A DNA stretch of 64,000 bases, from positions 333,834,009 through 333,898,008 of the forward strand of contig NC_073693.1 in NCBI RefSeq assembly GCF_029784155.1, written 5' to 3'. A model generated the notes under the pieces. That model was given only the letters and a program-made list of their open reading frames with translations, ran no database searches and was not told where the DNA came from. This document shows, piece by piece, positions 10,701 through 20,826 of this stretch (position 1 is the first letter of the stretch; each line of letters begins with the position of its first letter). A program made the translations under genes and the position numbers. This DNA comes from Uranotaenia lowii (taxonomy: Eukaryota > Arthropoda > Insecta > Diptera > Culicidae).

Positions 10701-13332
10701 ATTATACTGGTAGTAAATATATGATAAATTATTGAAAAATTTAAGCAGTGTTCTAGTAAAATAACCATATCTTTTTTTTAAATTTTTAACCGATTTCCAT
10801 AAATTAAGCCTTGAAATCTTAATTTTGGAATAGAAATTAAAGATTCATAGAAAATCAGATATTTAAATGTCACCTTCGAGTATGAAACTGTCAATGAAAC
10901 AATTATTTTTTTCAAAAAACAAAATTAAATTTTAGAATAACTCAACACAAATAACTCAAATTCTACAGAAATTTTCAGATTCAGCGCCCGATTTGACACT
11001 GGAAATATAGGTTGATCTATAAAGTTCACGATTCTTTTTAAATTTTGTAAACAACTGAACAAGGAAATTAAATAAAAAGAAAAAGGATTTTAGCCCATAT
11101 CCAAATATCATGTTTGTTGAAATTTTTTGTAAATAAAAGTGACAAAATAATTAATAAAAATATAAATTTCACTATCGTGAAGCTACAATAGTCTGTTTAT
11201 TAAAATATCCTCAGTTTTTAGCTCTGGTTTGCAAGTCTCTGAATGCTAATAAGAAATTTGAGATAAAACTAAGAATCGAGTTGCTCCTTAAAGGAAACAA
11301 GTCTGAAAAGCTTCCTCGGTTAGAATTGCAAAGTGTTGCGTCGAAAAATGGTTTTGTCAAAAAATATACTAGAATTGCACATTGTTGAGTATTTTGAAAC
11401 TTTGATTTGTTGAATTATATGAAAATTTGAACCATATACAGATCATCAACTAAAGGAGAAATATACTTATGCTGAGAGACAATGATGAATTGTTTTTTTT
11501 TATTTTCATCACATTTAAAAAAAAAAGCGGTTTCATGAATCCAAAATCCTATTTTTACTCCAAATCATTAAATTAAAATAAACTGATAAAGAAAAAAAAA
11601 ATATGATTTTTTTGAGTGTCAGATTCTAAGTTTTAAAAACATTATTTTATAATCCAAACTCAGTTTCAAATTCTTTCTTGCATTTATAGATACAAAAATA
11701 TTTTAGGTGAATCAAAAAAAAAACCTATTTTGACAAGTTTGAAGTTATTTTGATATTAAATATAATATCAATAGATTGTTCAGTCAGAATAAAATGGCTA
11801 TCTAAGCAATGAAATAAAAAAGTTCAACATAAGTGATATTCTAAAAGTGAGATATGTTTTTTTTTAAATAATCATAACGATTGATTTTCAAGAATATTAT
11901 TCGCCTGTACAACTGGAATTTTGTTTTTTAATATTAAAATTCGCCGAAAGTATTCGATAAAACCAAAAGTAATATAAAAATATTGTTCAATTTTATTTTT
12001 CAATTTTTTTAATAATTTTTTTTTCTAAATAAAAAGAATTAAGCCTTTAATACGCAATTTCTCGTCCTGTTTGAGTTGGTCAAAAATGTATAAAATCAAA
12101 TTGCGAATGATTTCTTTATATATTCGATTCCATTTATTAAATTTATTTGAAAAAACGAGCATTCAAAGATTTTTTATGGTGTAATTAAGTTTTGAAAGGA
12201 TTCCAATTTAAAAAAAAAACAATGTTTATTTAAAATCATGTTTAAATCAAATTCTTTGTGAAATCTTTAATAACAATAATCAACCTAGCCATTTCTCAAC
12301 TCTCGAGCATTAATTATTCAAATAAACAGCTAATATATTCAATGAATTTAAATTTCAATTTCTTGAATCTGTTTTTGATCGATATTGGTTCTTTTTTTTT
12401 TTTTTTTGCTTTTTTAACAATTCCAATCTATCATTTTCAATCACAAGTAATTACTTATTTCAAGAACCTGAAGCATTGTTCATATTACAGTATTTTTTAA
12501 AAAAATTTCAACTCTTAATATTCAAAGTTTCAGATTCTGATTTTGAGTGTCTTCAAAAGTCTTATCTTTAGTCTACATTATTATTCAATTTCAAAATTTC
12601 AAGAACCACGGAATGATTTATCGTGAGTTTTTCACTATGTATTCAAGTTGTTAAATTGATTACCTTTGTGCATGTTTGTGCCTCAATTGACAGCTATCAC
12701 GTTCTCACTTTTTGATGGAAGGAGAATCTGTTTCAATTTTCACTCTTTAATGTATAGTGTTGTTTTGAAAAAACACTTATTTAAACAAAAATAAAAACGC
12801 GTGAAAAGAAAGAATTTGACCCATTGTATTTTTATCACAATTTTTTAATGTCTATGCAGAAAAATTCAAATACCTTTTTTTTGAGAAAAAAGGAGTTTTT
12901 GGGAAATAGCTATTATTTCTTCAAATTTGGATATAAAACTAAATGTTTTAATATCAATCAATCACAAACATCTTTGCACATCATGAACAATGTTTGGAAG
13001 AAATTTGCAAAGTTGTGCCGAAATAAATTCTCATTTTCGAAAATAATTTTTCAACTTTAATGGGCCATAACTCTCATAAGACTCAAAATTATGGATTTGA
13101 ACCTGTTCAGTTGTGTTATTCGAATTAAAATGTCATTATTTTGTTGACTCAATAATTGTTGTTCTCATTTTTAAAAAACCATGCATTAAAAAGCTATTCA
13201 ATTGATTCTTCTTATTTTCATATAATGTTACCACAAGCAATTACTTCCACATTCTTAATATTAAAAACTTTCTGTATTGTGACCTCGTTTGAGGTATGCT
13301 TTTCAACTTGCCTTTCTCAACAGGCTTATGTA
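7726..13332. other. Noncoding region, GC-richer at left, AT-rich at right
   Basis: From about 7,960 to 9,130 the sequence is of higher complexity and GC content than its surroundings. Short open frames there (for example 7,977-8,159 and 8,222-8,470) have no recognisable domain. From about 9,130 to 13,332 it is AT-rich with frequent A and T runs, such as a T run near 12,391-12,407. I see no gene, RNA or clear element ends. Confidence 0.6.
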
Positions 13333-13694
13333 GGGAAGAATTAGGATACTTGATCCGCTTATCTTATTTTCATCATATCTTTTTGAGAAGATTTAGCAAA
13401 AACCAAAGATAAAAGGTCTGTTGACTATTTTTTGCCATAGTATTTCTCATTTCACAGTTTGTAAGTATCAGGCAAAGAGAGTTCAAAATGTTTGCCTACT
13501 ACCTTTGTGTCATTGCATACATTAAGGCGCAACTTTCTAATTTAAGATAAATACAGTATTTTGAGTCCTTTTTAACAGATAATTTCTGGATGAAAATAAA
13601 TTATTCGATAAACATTAGTAATTTCGTGATAACCAATGATCTCGATCCATCCAGAAGAAAAACATATATTTTTGGACTCTAGTGTGAGTCTGTG

Positions 13695-13757
13695 TTCGGC
13701 AGTTGAGTGGTTAAGACGCTTTCGTTTAACTCTGGTGTGCTATTGTATCGAGCGCTT
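13695..13757 (+). other. tRNA-Ser-like sequence upstream of LINE ORF1
   Basis: CAGTTGAGTGGTTAAGACGC (13,700-13,719) resembles the A-box and D-arm of serine/leucine tRNAs. GTATCGAGCGC (13,745-13,755) sits where a B box would be but is imperfect. It ends about 60 bp before the ORF1 start codon. It could be an internal Pol III-type promoter of the LINE, a captured tRNA fragment, or part of the target DNA. Confidence 0.4.
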
Positions 13758-13815
13758 TTAAACAATAGTCTGTGGACAGTGTCCCAGATAACAGAACAAC
13801 CAAACACGTGGTAAG

Positions 13816-14934
13816 ATGGCGGCCCCAGCTTACCATCTAACATCAAATGGTCCACGTTTGAACACTTTGGTCATCGATATGGGAAATGTTCCGTCAAGAA
13901 AAGTCAACATGATCATCATCTCAAAATTTGTCAACGAAAGTTTGAAGGTGGAATACTCGCAAGTAAAATCACTACAACACAACACAGGCAAGGCATTGGT
14001 ATTCGTTGAGGTTGATTCCGAGGAATCAGCCATAGCGGCAACAAAAATCAACGGAGGGATCCATTTTCTAACCGTTGAGCAAATAAAATATAAGGTCAGC
14101 GTATTCATGGAAGATGGAGCTACAACAGTACGTGTCCACGATGTGTCCCCACAAACCAATAACACGTTTATCACAAAAGCTTTGGAGGAGTTTGGAGAAA
14201 TATTGTGGATCAAGGATGAATTCTGGACGGAACCTGCTCAGCTGAATGGTATCAAGAATGGGATACGTGCGGTTCGAGTGAAACTTCGCACCGCAGTTCC
14301 GTCTTACATCAACATCTGTGGCGAAGTCTCACTGGTCACCTACAAGCATCAGCAGCAAACTTGTCGTCACTGCCACAAACCGGTCCATTGGGGGCGTAAG
14401 TGTATGGAAGCCAGCTACATGGAGATGCAACTGCAAGGTGGAAGCATCAGCGACCGTCTTATTGCGACAGGCGTGAACTATGCCGGTGCTGTTAAAAGGG
14501 TTGGTGTTCAAGAAGAGAGGGCAACTACAAGCAAGGCGAACACGGAAGGCAGCAAAATCAATAATGATACTAGATCCGAGGTAGGTTTGAAATTCACAAA
14601 TTTAAATGATTTGCTTCGAAAAAATATTGCTCGCGATGAAGGTCAACTCAGCAACGCACACAGAACATCAAAAGCACCACGAAACAACACCAATACTAAC
14701 ACAGACACGAACACAAAAATCACACAACGGAACTCACGATCGCGATCAAATGTTCGAAACCTGCGGGAAACGGTTGGGCGGAAGGGGAAACAAACCGATG
14801 GGCGAACCGGTTCTACGAACAGTATTGATCACATTGAGAATGTACTGCATAGCAATTCTTACAGGGCACTTCTTTCTGATGATGATTTTGATAATGGGAA
14901 TGAAGCGGGAAAAATGATTATTGAAAATAAATAA
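13816..14934 (+). CDS. LINE ORF1 nucleic-acid-binding protein (zinc knuckle)
   Basis: A 372-residue intact frame that starts in good context (AAGATGG). Residues about 15-95 and 103-162 each have the alternating hydrophobic pattern of RRM-like folds, the second around VRVHDVSP and FGEILWI. One CCHC knuckle follows (C183, C186, H191, C196; CX2CX4HX4C). The C-terminal half from about residue 200 is polar, rich in Asn, Thr, Arg and Ser, and probably disordered. In related elements ORF1 binds the element RNA and forms the ribonucleoprotein needed for retrotransposition; that role is inferred from family and position. The stop lies 44 bp before the first plausible ORF2 start (14,978). No internal stop or frameshift is visible, which suggests a recent insertion. 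Confidence 0.85.
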   Translation: MAAPAYHLTSNGPRLNTLVIDMGNVPSRKVNMIIISKFVNESLKVEYSQVKSLQHNTGKALVFVEVDSEESAIAATKINGGIHFLTVEQIKYKVSVFMEDGATTVRVHDVSPQTNNTFITKALEEFGEILWIKDEFWTEPAQLNGIKNGIRAVRVKLRTAVPSYINICGEVSLVTYKHQQQTCRHCHKPVHWGRKCMEASYMEMQLQGGSISDRLIATGVNYAGAVKRVGVQEERATTSKANTEGSKINNDTRSEVGLKFTNLNDLLRKNIARDEGQLSNAHRTSKAPRNNTNTNTDTNTKITQRNSRSRSNVRNLRETVGRKGKQTDGRTGSTNSIDHIENVLHSNSYRALLSDDDFDNGNEAGKMIIENK

Positions 14935-14977
14935 TAACTGAAAATAAAATAGGATTTGAAAGAAAAATATGAATAAT

Positions 14978-17900
14978 ATGAATAATAATTTGTGTTACAA
15001 TGTTGGAACAATTAATCTAAATGGAATAACAAATGGAAATAAAATAAATGCCTTAAAAACTTTTATTTTTTTTGATGGATCTGGATATTTTGTTATTGCA
15101 AGAGGTTTCAAGAGAATTTTTTATAAACGGTTTTGAAAGTTTCTTTAATATTGATAATAATAAAAGAGGTACAGCAATTCTTGTAAAATCATATGTTAAA
15201 GTATCTAATGTTAGAAAAAGTCTTGATAGTCGTGTAATAAGTCTTAAAATTAACGAAAATACAACAATATGCAGTGTGTATGCGCCTTCAGGGAGTGCAC
15301 ACAAAATAAATAGAGAAAATTTCTTCAAAAACACTTTACCTTTATATGTAAATAATGGGCTTGGCGATTTAATAATAGGAGGTGATTTCAACAGTGTTAT
15401 TAATGAAAAAGATGCCAATCATATATCAAACTACAGTTCTTCGTCGAAATTTTTTGTTGAAAATTTACAGTTGGTTGATTCATGGGAAATAAAGAATAAA
15501 AGTAAAATTGATTACACGTTTGTAAGAAATGGTTCTGGTGCAAGGTTAGATAGAATTTATGTGAGTAAAGGCATTAAAAATCATGTAGTACAGATTAAAT
15601 CAAATTTGGTTTCTTTTTCTGACCATAAAGCGGTTATACTTAAAATTAGTTTACCTTATTTGGGCAAAAGTTCTGGAAGAGGTGTTTGGAGATTAAATGA
15701 TATAGTACTTAATGAAGAAAATTTGCTAGAATTTCGACAAAAATGGAACTATTGGATAACTCAGAGGAGATATTATAATTCGTGGTTATCGTGGTGGACT
15801 GATTTCGCAAAGATAAAAATTGTGGCTTTTTTTAAATGGAAACAAAACGTTATTAAGAAAAGATTCAGAGATACTGAGGAGTTTTTCTATTGTGCTTTGA
15901 ATAATTTGTGTAAAGATTACTTAGAAAATCCATTATTATTAGGAGAAATAAATAAAATCAAAGGCAAAATGTTGGCCAATCAGAGAATGATATCAAACAG
16001 TTTCTATCAAAACTCTAAAACATATATAGCCGGAGAAGATGTTTCTATTTTTCAAGTTGCAGAAAATGTTCGAAATCGTGGAGGTTCTTCTATATGCTCT
16101 CTAGAAATAAATGGCACAATTGAAAATGATTCAACGAAAATTGAACAAGAAATAGTCTCGTATTACATTGATCTTTTTAAAGAGCAACGGGTTGATGGCC
16201 CTCCTTTTCATCCATCAAAGGTGCTTCCCGAAAACTTGACATCAAATACAAACTTAATGAATAGAATTACAGAGGAAGAAGCTTGGATAGGAATTAAGCA
16301 AAGTCAGTCACGTAAATCTCCAGGTTGTGATGGTTTGACAAAATCTTTTTATACTTTTTGTTGGAATATCATTAAAAATGAGTTTTTGTTAGTTTTGAAT
16401 GAAGTAATGAATGGACAAATTTCTAAGAAATTTCTTGAAGGAGTAGTAATTCTAATCAAAAAGAAAGGTAATAAAAACAAAATTGAAAACTACAGACCAA
16501 TTACTCTTCTGAACTTCGATTATAAGCTTATTGCGAGAATTTTAAAGAACAGATTATCAACTTTGAATCATTTAATAATCTCAGATGCACAAAAATGTGC
16601 ATGTCACAACAGAAACATATATGAAGCAACCTGTTCAATAAGGGACAAAATCTGCGAATTGAATATAACTAAAAAAACAGGTATATTAATTTCTTTTGAT
16701 TTAGAAAAAGCTTTTGATCGAGTAAACCATTCATTTTTAATTGATACTTTAACAAAAATGGGATTAAATACCAATTTTATATCTTTTATCAAATCATGCC
16801 AAGAAAATTCATTTTCAAAAATTTTGTTCAACGGAAATTTATCTAACGAAATAAAAATAGAGCGTTCAGTAAGACAAGGAGATCCTTTATCGATGTTATT
16901 GTTCTGTATTTATATAGAGCCTTTGATATCGAAACTTAAAGATAATTTGATCGGAAATGAAGATTTATTAAATTGTTATGCTGATGATATAAGTTTGATT
17001 TTAAATGATCCTAAAAAAATAAACGTTGCCAAGTTGATCTTTGATAATTTTGAAAAATCAGCTGGAGCGAAAGTAAATTATAACAAAACGTACTCTATGA
17101 AAGTAGGTATTAACCGAGAACTGAATAGTGTACCAAACTGGGTAGAGTTTAAGGAGGATGTAAAAATATTAGGAATTTGGTACAATAATAGTACAATAAA
17201 AATGGTGAACAAAAACTGGGAAGATATTTGTCAAAAACTTAATTTTATGTTGAATAACAATAGATATAGAAAACTTAATTTAATTCAAAAAATAATCTAT
17301 TTAAATACATATGCCTCATCCAGAATATGGTTTGTTGCCTCAACAGTTTCGGTAAATAAGAAAATTATAGCAAAACTAAAATCCTTATATGGGAATTTTT
17401 TATGGTTTAATCAAAGTTTAAGAATATCGTTTAATCAGTTGTGTTTACCTAAAAGAGATGGAGGATTGGGTTTGATATCACCGGAGTTCAAATGCAAATC
17501 ACTTTTAATAGCAAGATTTTTGAAACTAGGAACAGTATCCCCCTTTTTAATTAATTTGACTCAAAATATTGGAAATCCTCCAAATATTAAACAGATTCCT
17601 ATTAATTCACAATTTCTTAAAACACTTTGGTTAAATTTACCTTATCTTCCTCAAACATGCATTGAAAATCCTTTGGCGTCAAGTATTTATAACCATTTTA
17701 TTCTAATTCTACCGAAGCCACATGTAGTTGAAAAATATCCAGACCATACTTGGAAACATATTTGGAAGAATATATTTCATAAGTCAATTTCATCTGATTA
17801 TCAATCCTCGTGGTATCTTCTTGTCAATGAGAAAATAGCTTGCGCAGAAAATCAATTTCGATTTGGAAGAGGGATTTCGCCATACTGTGAATATTGTCCT

Positions 17901-18176
17901 CAAGAAATTGAAGATATTATTCATAGGTTGGTGGATTGTTCCCAAGTTCGAAATTGCTGGTGGTACACGCTTAGTAAGATCAAGTTAGTTAACACACGTA
18001 AAACAAGAAATATTGTGTTCTCGGATTTCAAATTCCCCGTTTTTCGGACATTTGTGAACGATGAAAAAAGTTTAATGTTTCAGCTTTTCACACAATACTT
18101 ACAGTATATTCTCTCCACAAACACAGTTGACGTTGACCTTAATGTTTTAATTTCGTTTTTAAAATATAATTTGTGA
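14978..18176 (+). CDS. LINE ORF2 endonuclease-reverse transcriptase, one-base frameshift near start
   Basis: A single uninterrupted frame runs from ATG 15,075 to 18,176. The N terminus of the endonuclease is in another frame starting at ATG 14,978 (words NVGTINLNGI). The two frames meet in a run of eight T at 15,066-15,073, so one base is extra or missing there. Endonuclease (APE type): LLLQE near 15,090-15,110, GGDFN near 15,380, SDH at 15,618-15,626. Reverse transcriptase: YRPITLLN near 16,495, DLEKAFDRVNH near 16,700, RQGDPLS near 16,875 and the catalytic YADD at 16,977-16,988. A C-terminal CX2CX8HX4C motif lies at about 17,886-17,940. There is no RNase H. The protein would nick target DNA and reverse-transcribe the element RNA at the nick. 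Except for the T-run shift it looks functional; a sequencing slip in the T run is a simple alternative. Confidence 0.85.
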
Positions 18177-18545
18177 ATTTCAAATCTGTCTTTGATATTA
18201 TGTATTAGGTTATATCACGTGCCTTCTTTATATGCTTGTTGCTTGTTTATTGTAATATTAAACTGGTAGAAATAAACATATTTGTAGAAAAGTAAAAAAA
18301 AAAAGTGATCAATAATAACATACATTTTGGAATACTATCTACAAATCACATTGTGTTAGATTTTTCAAAACAAAGTTGAATAACTCGAATAGTAAAATTT
18401 TTAAAATTTGTTGAGAGAGCAGCATTGTTGTTTTGTTTTGAAAGGCAATTTTTTCTAAAACATTTGATATTGTTAAGACATTCCAATTTCGAGATATATC
18501 AAAATAATCAAGTATCCCCAGGGATCAAGTATCCTCATTCTTCCT

Positions 18546-19183
18546 TATAGTGTCTTGGAGACAAATCAAACAGAGGCCAACCAACCAAGGGCTATAAAAT
18601 TGTTATTTTGACAAATTATTTAAACCAGTTTCTTTGCAGTGAGATAAAACAATTACTTTTTTTAAAGATTTATTTCAGAGTTATAATGAAAAAAAATTTA
18701 AACAAGTTCTAGCAACTTTGACAGAAAATCATTATAGGTCTGAAACGCATTGTTTCAGCACAAAATAGTGTTGATCACCTTTTTCATATTTTTTCTCTGT
18801 GTGCGAGGGTCCTCAGATTTTCCCCAAAACTCAAAACTTGGCTAATTTTCGTGACTTAAGATCCTAAGGTTTTTTTTTAGATTTTTTATGTTTTCATTTA
18901 ACAAAATATTATAAAGGTTTAATTTTTTCTTGAAAACTTCAAAATATGCTCCGAAAGTATTTTAACTGATGATAAGTTTCTTTTATTAAATTGAAAATTT
19001 TACATCACATGTGCTTCATTATTTCTTTGCAACACTCTTTAACACAGTGATTTTCATACTTTTTTCACTCACCACTCCCGTTTGCAACATTTTCGAGCTC
19101 ATCGCTTCACACAAACACCATTAGATTGACCTAAAAAGCTTTCAAAATAATTATGGACAAACGGTGAAAGATAAACATTTGAT
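18546..19183. other. AT-rich noncoding segment
   Basis: No gene or clear element end between the split MITE and the fold-back that follows. Runs of A and T only. Confidence 0.55.
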
Positions 19184-20506
19184 GACTTCACAACACTTCC
19201 TTTTGTTTAGGTGATCTTTCATACTCTTAAAAGAAAAATGTGTTTTCTCTAGGAAGTGAATAATAAAATTATTTATTAATATAAAAAATTAAGAGACTTA
19301 GTGTCTTCACAAAAGTTGTTGATCGTAATATTTTAAGAAACTTTGTCGAAGACACCAACAAGATCGCATGAAAATCGAATAAGTTACGAGCATTTTGAAA
19401 ATCATACAAGTAATTTTAAGTTTTTATTTAATAAGAATATTAAAAAAATTAATAAAATTTTTGGAACACACAATTTTTCGGAACATGTCAAATACATATT
19501 TTAACTAGAAATTTTACATTTGTTTTGGAAGCTTTTTTTTGCAAACGAGCAATCAATATGAGCTTTTTCATCTTAAAACAGCAAAAAAAAATGCGGGATT
19601 TTTCTTTGAATTTTATGTGTTTCTAGAGGAAAAATCTTATTATTGATTGCTAGTTTGCAACGAAATCTATCCATCATGTATATTTATACATCAATGAGAT
19701 GCCATCAACTTGACCAACAAAACCCACAAAATTAAGTTTGCAAACTTGGCCGAATTCTTAAGGTTATAATTTACTGGAAAAGGGCATTATTATGGATATT
19801 TTGTAAAATATCTCCTTTCTTATTTAACCCATTCGAGACGGAGGCCTTTTCGCGACATTTGAACTCATAGTATGTACTTTACTCTAACATAACTTTTATG
19901 TCACTTGATTTTTATCAAAACCATAAAGCAAGTAAGAAAAACCAATTCTCAATACATTTTGTCTCAGCTTTGCGGATTCCATTGATATAAGAATATTATT
20001 TTTCCGATCGTTAGTAAACTCAAAATGAATTATTGTTTTGTCTGACAAAGGTACAAAAATTTTATTACACGCAAGGTGTGTAATCGGTCTCGAGCGGGTT
20101 ACAATTTGTAAATATTTGACACGTTACACAAAATTATGTGTTTCAACAGTTTGAACAACTTTCTCTAATATACCAAATTTCTAAATCCCAGATCAATCCA
20201 AAAACAACCAAGTTTTTAAGTCGAATTTTTAAAAAGATTTTGAATAAAAACTTAAAATAACTTGTATTATTTTTAAAATGTTCGTATCTTTTTTCTAAAT
20301 ATCATGCGATCTTTTTGGTGTCTGCAACAACGTTTCTTAAAATAATTCGCTACAACTTTTGTGAGGACACCACGTCTCTTTACTTATAATTTTAATTAAT
20401 ATTTTCTTTATCTTCCTTCCAGAAGGAAAATTTACATTTTTCTTTCAAAATTTTGAAAGATATATGTTTGAAAGATCATCAAAAAAAATTAAAATGTTGT
20501 GAAGTC
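19184..20506. mobile_element. Degenerate long inverted repeat (fold-back element)
   Basis: The left arm (about 19,184-19,428) reappears in reverse complement at about 20,243-20,506. Matching landmarks include GACTTCACAAC, GTGTC-TCACAAAAGTTGT, TTTTAAGAAAC-TTGT, GACACCAA-AAGATCGCATG and AATTTTAAGTTTTTATT. The arms differ by many substitutions and small indels, so the element is old. The 800-bp middle has no transposase. Target duplications and exact ends are not resolved, so the superfamily is unknown. Confidence 0.65.
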
Positions 20507-20813
20507 CACTGTGTGCGCCCCTTGTGATGATGGATGAAACTATAGAATAGTTTGCTTCGATAACAAATCATGTATTTTTAATTTTTTTAAACGAAATTAT
20601 ACACTGTCCAGACGGTGAAATAACGTAAAAATAGTATTATTTCTTGATATCTGAATTTGATCTGAAATCTACTCACAGTTATTTAGCATTCACGGGTTTT
20701 AAAGTTTAAATAAGATTATAATAACTGAATTTCAGCAATGTTTGTGGTAACCGAATAGATTAAAAGTTTATCCATGGCAAATTACGCAATTGTTTTTTTT
20801 TTCAAATGATTGA

Positions 20814-20826
20814 ATTTAAGGTAAAC
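20814..20826. repeat. Target-site duplication, 3' side of I-clade LINE
   Basis: ATTTAAGGTAAAC here matches 28,199-28,211 exactly (13 bp). It abuts the LINE's 3' end, a short tandem ATAGA tail on the minus strand. Confidence 0.85.

Larger units (their letters stand above)
13680..18304 (+). mobile_element. Tx1/L1-like non-LTR retrotransposon, nearly intact
   Basis: Two open reading frames in the usual LINE order: a zinc-knuckle ORF1 and an endonuclease-reverse transcriptase ORF2. A short 3' UTR follows with AATAAA near 18,271 and an A-rich tail at about 18,292-18,304. The 5' boundary is uncertain; I place it just before the tRNA-like stretch at 13,695. No convincing target duplication was found. 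It sits inside a TA-flanked MITE, so it inserted after that element. Assignment to the L1/Tx1 group rests on the RT motif wording, the C-terminal CCHC motif of ORF2 and the absence of RNase H. Confidence 0.8.
13333..18545. mobile_element. TA-flanked inverted-repeat element, split by a LINE
   Basis: The left end (13,333-13,356; GGGAAGAATTAGGATACTTG then ATCC) is matched by an inverted copy at the right end (18,522-18,545) with two mismatches in 24 bases. TA lies just outside both ends (13,331-13,332 and 18,546-18,547). A second partial copy of the AAGTATCC word lies just inside the right end (18,509-18,518). Without the LINE inside it the element would be several hundred bases long with no transposase, so a non-autonomous MITE of the TA-target type is the likely reading. 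Confidence 0.6.

Noticed and set aside
13830..14213. 127-codon minus-strand frame inside LINE ORF1
   Set aside because: Antisense shadow of the intact ORF1, which has clear domain content on the plus strand.
18305..18320. Target duplication for the Tx1-like LINE (GTGATCAATAAT after the A tail)
   Set aside because: The best upstream candidate, GTGATAACCAATGATC near 13,628, matches only in part and is not adjacent to a plausible 5' end.
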